Assembly (NCBI GenBank): GCA_014799585.1
Contig: JAAVHU010000002.1
Location: 1 to 8,675, forward strand
Reading direction: 5' to 3'
Source: Clostridiales bacterium
Lineage (GTDB): Bacteria; Bacillota; Clostridia; Oscillospirales; Acutalibacteraceae
DNA: 8,675 nt
Under the pieces are notes generated by a model. It was given only the letters and a program-made list of their open reading frames with translations, ran no database searches and was not told where the DNA came from. The translations under genes were made by a program, and so were the position numbers. The stretch's first letter is position 1; every line of letters begins with the position of its first letter. Shown here in pieces: positions 1 to 5,779 of this stretch.

Positions 1-1284
1 GGTATCTCCCGTAACAAGACCGAAGCCTTGAAGCGTAAAGCCAACCATTGCCGCCATAACACCTGCAATGCCTTTTTTAATCAGTGTGCTGAAAGTAGCA
101 ATAACACCCTCTCTGCGTCTGCCTGTTATCAACTCATCAACGTCTGTTAAATCGGGGAAGATATTTGTTGAAACAAAGCCGAGTCCCGACATTCCGAATG
201 GATATAAAATCATACTCAGCATCATAAGAACAGCGAATACCCACGACCATTTTCCGCCGTTGCTTGTTTGCATAAACAAGCCGATTGCAAGCCCTGCAAT
301 CATAAGCGGGGTAACAATGTTTCCGCATTTCTGCTTTCCGTATTTCATTGTAAGTGCGTAGTTAAGCGGAAAGGCTCCTGCTTCTGCAACACCTGCAACC
401 GCATTGAAAAGTGCATATCTGCTGTATTGATTTGCAAGATATTTTATGTAATAAACCTTTGAGTTTGCATAAAAGCCTGTTGAAAACTGATAAGCAACGC
501 TCATAAAGAAATATTGTCTGAATGCTTTGTTTTTGAAAACAAGCACGTATTCACGAAGAATATATTTGATATCAAGCGGTTCAACATGCATATCCAGTGA
601 TGGCTTTTCCCTTGTTGTTTTAAAGGTTAAAAATACCGAAACGGAAAAGAAGATTGCCAAAACGATGCCGATAACCAAAAACGGCGTTTTTGAGTCGGAT
701 GTAATATTACTGCCCGATCCGAATATGCCAAGGATTAAAACGGCTATTCCGAAAGCAGGCACCATTCCGGCTGAATTGAATAAATATCCAACTGAGTTAT
801 ACTGCGTTCTTAAATTGTATTCAGGAGCAAGTTCGGGAAGCATAGCTGTGTGCGGAACGCTTACGATGGTAAATGCTGTTTTATAAAGCATATAAACAAT
901 TACAAAGTAAATCATTGCCATCTTTGGATTTTCTTTGCCGTTTATACCAAAGGAATTCCATAAAAGCGAATAGGACAGCAGTATTACAGGTATTCCCCAC
1001 AACAGATATCTTCTGTGTCTGCCGAATTTAGATCTTGTTCTGTCTGTAATAATGCCCATAACAGGGTCTGTAACAGCATCCCATATAGTTGCAATCATAA
1101 CAACTATGCCTGCCTGCTGAAGTGAAATATTAACAACATCGGTAAGGAATATTGTAAAATACATACCGATTATGTATCCTGCTCCGCCAATAAACATATT
1201 GGCATAGCTGTAATTAATCATCGGCAGAATGGCTGTTTTAAAATCGCCCTCAACACCGATAGCCTTTTTTATTTTTTCTCCCAC
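1..1284 (-). CDS. GPH-family sugar:cation symporter (C-terminus beyond window)
   Basis: This is probably an inner-membrane symporter that imports a glycoside, pentoside or hexuronide with Na+ or H+ (MelB/XynB-like, major facilitator superfamily). I translated 428 codons of open frame, running off the window edge; family members are usually about 450-480 residues, so only the end is missing. Many hydrophobic segments are visible, for example around residues 36-50, 94-110, 124-142, 170-188, 203-221, 322-340 and 347-366. The family signature WDAVTDP-x-MG-x(3)-DRTRSKFGRHR lies at residues 68-91, and a second conserved loop, TDVDELITGRRREG, at 380-393. The start is GTG at 1284, placed 7 nt after a perfect AGGAGG; the overlapping GTG at 1286 runs into a stop after five codons. 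No glycosidase is visible nearby, so the substrate cannot be assigned. It is divergent from the polymerase gene and has its own promoter. Confidence 0.9.
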   Translation of the reverse strand, partial: MGEKIKKAIGVEGDFKTAILPMINYSYANMFIGGAGYIIGMYFTIFLTDVVNISLQQAGIVVMIATIWDAVTDPVMGIITDRTRSKFGRHRRYLLWGIPVILLSYSLLWNSFGINGKENPKMAMIYFVIVYMLYKTAFTIVSVPHTAMLPELAPEYNLRTQYNSVGYLFNSAGMVPAFGIAVLILGIFGSGSNITSDSKTPFLVIGIVLAIFFSVSVFLTFKTTREKPSLDMHVEPLDIKYILREYVLVFKNKAFRQYFFMSVAYQFSTGFYANSKVYYIKYLANQYSRYALFNAVAGVAEAGAFPLNYALTMKYGKQKCGNIVTPLMIAGLAIGLFMQTSNGGKWSWVFAVLMMLSMILYPFGMSGLGFVSTNIFPDLTDVDELITGRRREGVIATFSTLIKKGIAGVMAAMVGFTLQGFGLVTGDT

Positions 1285-1290
1285 ACGAAT

Positions 1291-1296
1291 CCTCCT
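1291..1296 (-). promoter_or_regulatory. Ribosome binding site fixing the GTG start of the symporter
   Basis: The minus strand reads AGGAGG here, six bases ahead of the GTG codon at 1284. No in-frame ATG lies near this site, which supports the non-ATG start. Confidence 0.8.
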
Positions 1297-1329
1297 AAAT
1301 ATCTGATATTAAATGTATCTTATATTCGT

Positions 1330-1358
1330 ATTGTAAGTTATTTTTTTACCATAGTCAA
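1330..1358 (-). promoter_or_regulatory. Sigma-A promoter for the GPH symporter
   Basis: On the minus strand, TTGACT (1358-1353) and TACAAT (1335-1330) are separated by exactly 17 bp. Each hexamer has one mismatch to consensus. The position suits transcription of the symporter with a leader of roughly 40 nt. No operator such as a cre site was recognised in it. Confidence 0.65.
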
Positions 1359-1385
1359 GAAAATGTCAAAAATATTGAAGAGGTG

Positions 1386-1414
1386 TTGACTTTTTTGTTG
1401 TTCAGTTATATAAT
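1386..1414 (+). promoter_or_regulatory. Sigma-A promoter for the Y-family polymerase
   Basis: TTGACT (1386-1391) and a perfect TATAAT (1409-1414) are separated by 17 bp. The expected transcription start is near 1421, inside the LexA-like box. Leader length to the start codon would be about 20 nt. Confidence 0.75.
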
Positions 1415-1428
1415 AAAACAAATGTTCG
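1415..1428 (+). promoter_or_regulatory. Putative LexA (SOS) box
   Basis: The bases AAAACAAATGTTCG match the Gram-positive LexA operator CGAACRNRYGTTYG at 12 of 14 positions; both mismatches are the first two bases of the left arm. The right arm GTTCG is intact. The site directly follows the -10 hexamer and covers the likely transcription start, where a bound repressor would block initiation. Y-family polymerases are known SOS genes, so the context fits. LexA binding itself is inferred. Confidence 0.6.
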
Positions 1429-1440
1429 ATAAGGAGAAAA

Positions 1441-2694
1441 ATGATGGACAGAACCATTCTTCATATAGATTGCAATAAGTTTTATGCTTCCGTTGAATGC
1501 CTGCACAGACCTGAAATCAGAAACAAGCCTGTTGTGGTAGGCGGCAGTGAAAAATCACGCCACGGCATTGTTTTAACGAAAAATGAAATCGCAGCAAAGT
1601 ATGGAATTAAAACGGCAGAACCGTTATGGCAGGCAAGAAACAAATGCCCCGATTTGGTTGTTGTTCCGCCCAATTTTCCTCTGTATGTTCGCTTTTCAAA
1701 TCTGGCTAAAAATATCTATAAGGATTATTCCGATTATATTGAGCCGTTCGGTCTAGATGAAAACTGGGTTGATGTTACAGGCGATAAACGAACAGGCTTC
1801 GCCATAGCAGAAGAGATTAGAGAAAGAGTTAAGGCTGAACTTGGTATAACTGTCAGCATCGGTGTTTCGTGGAATAAAATTTTTGCAAAGTTCGGCTCTG
1901 ATTATAAAAAGCCCGATGCCGTAACTGTTATTGATAGGGATAATTATAAGGATATTGTTTGGAAAAGTCCCTGCAGTGATTTGCTTTTTGTTGGCCCTGC
2001 AACAACAAAAAAGCTGAATTCCTATGGTATTTATACAATTGGTGAGCTTGCGGCTGCCGATATAAACTTCTTGATATCTGTTTTTGGAAAGAATGGCGAA
2101 ATACTTCACACCTTTTCTAATGGATTTGATGCAACACCTGTTCGTCATATAGATGATGTTCAGGCAGTTAAAAGTGTTGGAAATTCAACAACTACGCCGC
2201 GTGATATGGTAAATAACAGTGATGTTAAAACTGTGTTTACCGTGTTGGGGGAAAGTGTTGCACGCCGTATGCGAGAGATAGGTGTAAAGGGGAAAACCAT
2301 TACAATAACATTGCGTGATAAAAACCTTTATCACTTCACAAGGCAGGGTCAATTGCAGGCTCATTCCGATGTTTCGTCTGAAATTATCCATATGGCAATG
2401 AAAATTTTTCTGGAAAATTACAATTGGAAAAATCCGTTAAGAAGTATCGGCATTACTGTGTCTGATTTTGATACGGATGAAGCCGTGCAGTTTGATTTAT
2501 CCCATTCGGTTGAGAAAAGAGAAAAACTTGAAAGGCTTGAAAAAGCTGTTGATGATATAAGACGGCGTTTCGGAAGCTATTCGCTTCAAAGAGCTTCGCT
2601 TCTTGCAGATACGGGTTTAAGTCATTTTAATCCCCACGATGATCATACCATTCATCCGATAGGATATTTCAAAGAATTTAAAGAAGGTAGATGA
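1441..2694 (+). CDS. dinB: Y-family translesion DNA polymerase (DinB/Pol IV type)
   Basis: This is an error-prone polymerase that copies past DNA lesions at stalled forks. At 417 residues it has the usual DinB architecture. The first catalytic motif is ILHIDCNKFYASVE, with metal ligand D10 and steric-gate Y15. The second is GLDENWVDVTG, with D106 and E107. The SIGVSWNKIFAKFGSDYKKPD motif follows (139-159), then a helix-hairpin-helix thumb region near 182-203, and a little-finger domain to about 380 ending in IRRRFGSYSLQR. The place where relatives carry a QLSLF-type sliding-clamp motif reads QFDLS (350-354), so that motif is degenerate. AAGGAG (1431-1436) precedes two ATGs; 1441 gives 4 nt spacing and 1444 gives 7 nt, so the real start may be 1444. 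A strong promoter and a LexA-like box lie upstream, and a small gene follows 6 bp later. The symbol is by family; the exact subfamily (dinB versus the Gram-positive umuC-like group) is not resolved. Confidence 0.93.
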   Translation: MMDRTILHIDCNKFYASVECLHRPEIRNKPVVVGGSEKSRHGIVLTKNEIAAKYGIKTAEPLWQARNKCPDLVVVPPNFPLYVRFSNLAKNIYKDYSDYIEPFGLDENWVDVTGDKRTGFAIAEEIRERVKAELGITVSIGVSWNKIFAKFGSDYKKPDAVTVIDRDNYKDIVWKSPCSDLLFVGPATTKKLNSYGIYTIGELAAADINFLISVFGKNGEILHTFSNGFDATPVRHIDDVQAVKSVGNSTTTPRDMVNNSDVKTVFTVLGESVARRMREIGVKGKTITITLRDKNLYHFTRQGQLQAHSDVSSEIIHMAMKIFLENYNWKNPLRSIGITVSDFDTDEAVQFDLSHSVEKREKLERLEKAVDDIRRRFGSYSLQRASLLADTGLSHFNPHDDHTIHPIGYFKEFKEGR

Positions 2695-2700
2695 TAGTAA

Positions 2701-2931
2701 ATGAAAAATTATGTTGAGGTAACTGCTGTTTTTGATAAAGAGGGCGTCATAACGCCTGTATCCGTAAAAATAGATGATGATAGATTTGATGTGGACAGGG
2801 TGATGGATATCCGTCCTGCTGCTTCACTTAAATCGGGCGGAGCAGGCATTCGATATACATGCAGAATAGAGGGCAGGGATACCTACCTTTTTCTTGAGGA
2901 AACCCGCTGGTTTTTAGAGCTTGTTGAGTAA
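2701..2931 (+). CDS. Small conserved-looking protein of unknown function, paired with the polymerase
   Basis: The 76-residue product has no signal peptide, membrane segment or metal-binding cysteine pair. It looks mainly beta: strands around residues 3-11, 17-24, 50-57 and 61-67, with a glycine-rich turn SGGAGIRYT (45-53) and a WFLE end (70-73). This pattern suggests a compact beta-barrel of SH3-like size, which is inference from the sequence pattern only. Similar small proteins sit beside Y-family polymerases in clostridia as I remember them, but I cannot name a family with certainty; it does not resemble YolD or UmuD. It starts 6 bp after the polymerase stop, with a weak GAAGG site inside the end of that gene, so the two are probably co-transcribed and under the same SOS-type promoter. 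It could be a polymerase accessory factor. Confidence 0.8.
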   Translation: MKNYVEVTAVFDKEGVITPVSVKIDDDRFDVDRVMDIRPAASLKSGGAGIRYTCRIEGRDTYLFLEETRWFLELVE

Positions 2932-2953
2932 TAATTTTTGTTTAATAGTAACA

Positions 2954-2982
2954 TTGCAAAATATATCAAAAAGTGATAAAAT
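2954..2982 (+). promoter_or_regulatory. Promoter for the aminotransferase-transporter pair
   Basis: TTGCAA (2954-2959) and TAAAAT (2977-2982) are separated by 17 bp, and a TG at 2974-2975 gives an extended -10. It lies between the small gene and the aminotransferase, so these start a separate unit. No hairpin terminator is visible between 2932 and 2953, so read-through from the polymerase unit is also possible. Confidence 0.6.
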
Positions 2983-3000
2983 ATCCCCATTAAATTTTAC

Positions 3001-3005
3001 GGAGG
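3001..3005 (+). promoter_or_regulatory. Ribosome binding site deciding the aminotransferase start
   Basis: GGAGG lies 8 nt before the ATG at 3014. The open frame extends upstream to an ATG at 2921, but that codon overlaps the previous gene, lacks a Shine-Dalgarno, and lies upstream of the promoter. Confidence 0.85.
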
Positions 3006-3013
3006 ATAATTAT

Positions 3014-4273
3014 ATGGCAAAACTTTACACTGAAATGTCTGCCGAAGAATTACAGGCAGAGCAGAAAGTTCTTGAAAATCGTTATAATGAGTTCAAAGCA
3101 AAAAAATTAAAACTTGATATGAGCAGAGGTAAGCCGGGTGCAGATCAGCTTGATTTATCATCTGCTATGAATGATGTTAATAGCTATATTTCAGATGGTG
3201 TTGATATCAGAAACTATGGAATTATGGATGGTATTCCAAGCTGTAAAAAGCTTTTTGCCGATTTAATGGGTGTTGAGTCAAAGAATGTTATTGTTGGCCC
3301 TAATGCAAGTTTAACACTTATGTTTGATTATATCAGCCAGTGCTTCACCCACGGTGCAGGTGATACACCTTGGTGCAAGCTTGATGAGGTTAAATTCCTT
3401 TGCCCTGTTCCCGGCTATGACCGTCATTTTACAATTCTTGAGCATTTTGGTATTAAAATGATTAATGTTGAAATGAAGGCAGACGGCCCTGATATGGAAG
3501 CTATCGAAGAATATATCAAGGATGAAAGCGTTAAGGGTATGTTCTGTGTTCCTAAGTATTCAAATCCACAGGGCATTACATTCAGTGATGATGTTGTTAA
3601 GCGTATCGCTGCATTAAAGCCTGCCGCTAAGGATTTCAGAATTATCTGGGATAATGCGTATTGTATCCACGATTTGGATGATAACGGCGATGAGCTTCTG
3701 AATATATTTGATGTATTGCCAAAGTTCGGCAATGAGGATATGGTTATTGAAGTTTGCTCAACCTCTAAAATCACTTTCCCTGGTGCAGGTGTTTCTGCTC
3801 TTATTGCAAGTGATAATAATATTGCTGCAATCAAAAAACGCCTTAATGCGCAAACAATCAGCTATGATAAAATGAATCAGCACCGCCATGTTGAATTCTT
3901 TAAGAATGCAGATGGCGTTAAGGCTCATATGAAAAAGCATGCTGCTATTCTTAAGCCTAAGTTTGATATTGTTCTTAAGCATCTTGATACAGAGCTTGCA
4001 GGCAAGGGTATCGCAGAATGGTTTAATCCAAAAGGCGGATATTTCATCAGCCTTGATGTTATGAACGGCTGTGCAAAAAGAGTTGGTGAGCTTTGCAAGG
4101 AAGCAGGTGTTGTGTTAACCTCTGTTGGTGCAACCTATCCTTACGGTATGGATGAGAAAGATAGTAATATCCGTATTGCTCCAAGTTTTCCTCCTGTTTC
4201 AGAGCTTGATCTTGCAGCAGAGCTTCTTTGCATCTGCGTTCAGCTTGCTTGCATTGAAAAGCTTCTTGGTTAA
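3014..4273 (+). CDS. PLP-dependent aminotransferase, fold type I, subgroup Ic (aspartate aminotransferase-like)
   Basis: This cytosolic enzyme probably moves amino groups between an amino acid and 2-oxoglutarate. The 419-residue product matches the subgroup Ic type best known from the Corynebacterium aspartate aminotransferase. Visible active-site elements are the SRGKPG segment (37-42), NPQG (184-187), IWDNAY with D213 and Y216 for the cofactor ring, the Schiff-base lysine K252 in CSTSKITFPGAG, and the C-terminal NIRIAPSFPP with R387 for the substrate carboxylate. WFNPKGGYF (336-344) is also typical. Length is normal and nothing is broken. The substrate (aspartate, alanine or another) cannot be fixed from sequence. 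It has its own extended -10 promoter and is followed 3 bp later by a transporter gene, which suggests a link to amino-acid export or overflow. Confidence 0.9.
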   Translation: MAKLYTEMSAEELQAEQKVLENRYNEFKAKKLKLDMSRGKPGADQLDLSSAMNDVNSYISDGVDIRNYGIMDGIPSCKKLFADLMGVESKNVIVGPNASLTLMFDYISQCFTHGAGDTPWCKLDEVKFLCPVPGYDRHFTILEHFGIKMINVEMKADGPDMEAIEEYIKDESVKGMFCVPKYSNPQGITFSDDVVKRIAALKPAAKDFRIIWDNAYCIHDLDDNGDELLNIFDVLPKFGNEDMVIEVCSTSKITFPGAGVSALIASDNNIAAIKKRLNAQTISYDKMNQHRHVEFFKNADGVKAHMKKHAAILKPKFDIVLKHLDTELAGKGIAEWFNPKGGYFISLDVMNGCAKRVGELCKEAGVVLTSVGATYPYGMDEKDSNIRIAPSFPPVSELDLAAELLCICVQLACIEKLLG

Positions 4274-4276
4274 TTT

Positions 4277-5161
4277 ATGAAAAAAGAAATCAGTAACAGA
4301 ACAAAAGGTGTAATCTATATACTGCTTTCTGCAATATGCTTTACGGGAATGAACACTTTTGTAAGGCTTTCGGGTGATGTTCCAACCTTTCAAAAGGTGT
4401 TTTTCAGAAATTTTGTTGCAATGTTTTTTGCACTTTTTGCTCTTCTTAAAGCAAAGGAAAGCATTATACCTAAAAAGGGCTGTTTGAAATATCACGTGCT
4501 TCGCTCGGTTATAGGGCTTGCAGGTGTATTCGGCAATTTCTATGCCATTGATAAAATCGAGCTTTCCGATGCTTCAATGCTCAATAAAATGAGCCCGTTT
4601 TTTGCGCTGGTTTTTTCTGCATTATTTATAAAAGAAAAGGTAAAGCCTAAGCAGGCAATAGCAATAGCCGTTGCGTTTATAGGTTCACTGTTTATCATAA
4701 AACCTACTTTTGGAAACGAAAATCTTGTTGCGTCCATGGCGGGCTTTATAGGCGGTATGTGTGCCGGTGCGGCATACACCTGTGTTCGTCAGCTTGGTAT
4801 AATGAGGGAAAACGGAAAACTGATTGTTTTTATTTTCTCTGCATTTTCAAGTCTTGTAACAGCGCCGTATCTTATTTTTGATTATCACCCTATGGAGCTT
4901 TGGCAGTGGGCATCGCTTCTTATGGCAGGCCTTTGTGCCGCAGGTGGGCAGTTCTCTATAACAGCCGCTTATACGCATGCTCCAAGCAGGGAAATATCGG
5001 TTTATGATTATTCTCAGGTTGTTTTTGCCGCAATTGTTGGATTTTTCGCATTCGGTGATATTCCTGATTTATGGTCTTTTGTGGGTTACTTTATCATCTG
5101 TGCAATGGCTGTTTGGATGTTCTTATACAATAACAGGAAAGAAGTTTTTAAAAAGGCTTAA
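4277..5161 (+). CDS. DMT-superfamily transporter, EamA family
   Basis: This is an inner-membrane permease of the drug/metabolite transporter superfamily, a group that exports amino acids and other small metabolites. The 294 residues carry ten hydrophobic segments, at roughly 11-30, 40-58, 73-91, 98-117, 126-142, 151-170, 181-201, 209-228, 246-262 and 266-285. They form two EamA repeats of five; SPFFALVFSALFIKEK (106-121) is typical of repeat one and its counterpart is near 245-260. The C-terminus is lysine-rich, as expected for a cytoplasmic tail. It starts 3 bp after the aminotransferase stop, and no Shine-Dalgarno is visible in the preceding 20 bases, so translation probably depends on ribosomes finishing the upstream gene. 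The substrate is unknown; the pairing suggests an amino or keto acid. Confidence 0.88.
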   Translation: MKKEISNRTKGVIYILLSAICFTGMNTFVRLSGDVPTFQKVFFRNFVAMFFALFALLKAKESIIPKKGCLKYHVLRSVIGLAGVFGNFYAIDKIELSDASMLNKMSPFFALVFSALFIKEKVKPKQAIAIAVAFIGSLFIIKPTFGNENLVASMAGFIGGMCAGAAYTCVRQLGIMRENGKLIVFIFSAFSSLVTAPYLIFDYHPMELWQWASLLMAGLCAAGGQFSITAAYTHAPSREISVYDYSQVVFAAIVGFFAFGDIPDLWSFVGYFIICAMAVWMFLYNNRKEVFKKA

Positions 5162-5164
5162 ATT

Positions 5165-5180
5165 CCTCAATATATTGTGT
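5165..5180 (+). promoter_or_regulatory. NrdR-box-like site A
   Basis: The 16-mer ending in AATATATTGTGT matches the published NrdR box acaCwAtATaTwGtgt at 13 of 16 positions; only the first three bases differ. It starts 3 bp after the transporter stop codon and lies upstream of the -35 of the nrdR promoter. Recognition is by eye. Confidence 0.55.
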
Positions 5181-5193
5181 AAAGTAAAAACAC

Positions 5194-5222
5194 TTGCATT
5201 TCTCTATATGTTGTGTTATACT
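5194..5222 (+). promoter_or_regulatory. Promoter for nrdR
   Basis: TTGCAT (5194-5199) and TATACT (5217-5222) are 17 bp apart, and a TG at 5214-5215 gives an extended -10. The predicted start of transcription falls near 5229, inside the third NrdR-box-like dyad. Confidence 0.7.
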
Positions 5223-5239
5223 CTATATTATAGAGAAAT
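5198..5239. repeat. 11-bp perfect inverted repeat around the nrdR -10
   Basis: ATTTCTCTATA (5198-5208) is repeated exactly as its reverse complement TATAGAGAAAT (5229-5239), with 20 bp between. The right copy also forms a local dyad, CTCTATA-t-TATAGAG (5221-5235), a degenerate third NrdR-type site. Equivalent half-sites of B and this dyad are 19-20 bp apart, about two helical turns. Confidence 0.75.
5201..5216 (+). promoter_or_regulatory. NrdR-box-like site B
   Basis: TCTCTATATGTTGTGT matches the NrdR consensus at 13 of 16 positions and fills the spacer between the -35 and -10 of the nrdR promoter. A repressor bound here would directly exclude RNA polymerase. Confidence 0.6.
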
Positions 5240-5258
5240 CTTGTAGGGGGTTTTTATT

Positions 5259-5702
5259 ATGAGATGTCCTTTTTGTGGATATGAAGAAAGCAAGGTTATA
5301 GATTCCCGTCCAACTGATGAGAATGAGCGTATTCGCCGCCGCAGAGAGTGTATTCAATGCTCAAAGCGTTTTACAACCTATGAAACAATAGAGGATGTTC
5401 CTATCTTAGTTATTAAAAAGGATAGAAGCAGAGAGGTGTTTGACCGCACAAAGGTTTTAAAGGGTATGCTCCGTGCTTGCGAGAAAAGGCCTGTTAATGT
5501 TGCAGAGCTTGAAAATGCAATTTCAGAAATAGAAACTACTCTTCAAAGTGCAACAGACAGAGAAGTAACAAGTGTTCGTATCGGCGAGCTTATTATGGAA
5601 AAACTTCGTGAAATAGACGAGGTTGCTTATGTTCGCTTTGCTTCTGTTTACAAAGCATTTGATTCCGCTTCTTCATTTATAGAAGAAATTTCAAAACTTT
5701 AA
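5259..5702 (+). CDS. nrdR: Transcriptional repressor NrdR
   Basis: NrdR senses ATP/dATP and represses ribonucleotide reductase genes by binding NrdR boxes. The 147 residues are the normal length. An N-terminal zinc ribbon is formed by C3, C6, C31 and C34 (MRCPFCGY and RECIQC). The conserved DSRPT-x-(D/E)-x-x-x-IRRRREC stretch lies at 15-31, and the ATP-cone runs from about 49 to 139, opening with VPILVIKKDRSREVFDR and including VRFASVYKAF (125-134). AGGGGG (5245-5250) sits 8 nt before the ATG. The upstream spacer carries NrdR-box-like sites around the promoter, so the gene is probably autoregulated. No nrd reductase gene is in the window. A strong terminator follows at once, so the gene appears monocistronic. 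Confidence 0.97.
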   Translation: MRCPFCGYEESKVIDSRPTDENERIRRRRECIQCSKRFTTYETIEDVPILVIKKDRSREVFDRTKVLKGMLRACEKRPVNVAELENAISEIETTLQSATDREVTSVRIGELIMEKLREIDEVAYVRFASVYKAFDSASSFIEEISKL

Positions 5703-5713
5703 ACAATAAAATG

Positions 5714-5748
5714 AAAACCGAAAGGTGGTATCCTTTCGGTTTTTTTTT
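5714..5748 (+). terminator. Rho-independent terminator after nrdR
   Basis: ACCGAAAGG (5717-5725) pairs perfectly with CCTTTCGGT (5732-5740) around a 6-nt loop; flanking A and T runs extend the stem, and the T tract runs to 5748. It begins 12 bases after the nrdR stop. Confidence 0.93.
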
Positions 5749-5769
5749 GATAATCTTATTTATGTTAAC

Positions 5770-5773
5770 GGAG
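5770..5773 (+). promoter_or_regulatory. Ribosome binding site deciding the peptidase start
   Basis: GGAG sits 6 nt before the ATG at 5780. The frame stays open upstream to an ATG at 5711, but that would place 23 codons across the terminator hairpin and has no Shine-Dalgarno, so it is rejected. Confidence 0.8.
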
Positions 5774-5779
5774 AGAATT

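Noticed and set aside
68..886. Plus-strand open frames of 97, 64 and 119 codons, and a 63-codon minus-strand frame at 137-328
   Set aside because: They lie over the symporter gene in other frames, have no good ribosome binding sites, and read as low-quality protein. The minus-strand symporter frame carries family motifs throughout.
1364..1369. A perfect TTGACA on the minus strand upstream of the symporter
   Set aside because: No -10-like hexamer lies 16-18 bp downstream of it; the nearby TTGACT pairs correctly with TACAAT.
1298..1380. Possible cre (CcpA) operator at the symporter promoter
   Set aside because: No sequence there has the central CG and flanking arms of a cre site.
2921..3013. 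Extended start of the aminotransferase at 2921
   Set aside because: It overlaps the preceding gene, lies upstream of the promoter and lacks a Shine-Dalgarno; GGAGG at 3001-3005 sets the start at 3014.
5711..5779. Extended hydrophobic N-terminus of the peptidase from an ATG at 5711, resembling a signal anchor
   Set aside because: The residues are translated from the terminator hairpin and its T tract, which explains the phenylalanine and leucine richness. GGAG before 5780 gives a proper cytosolic M20 start.
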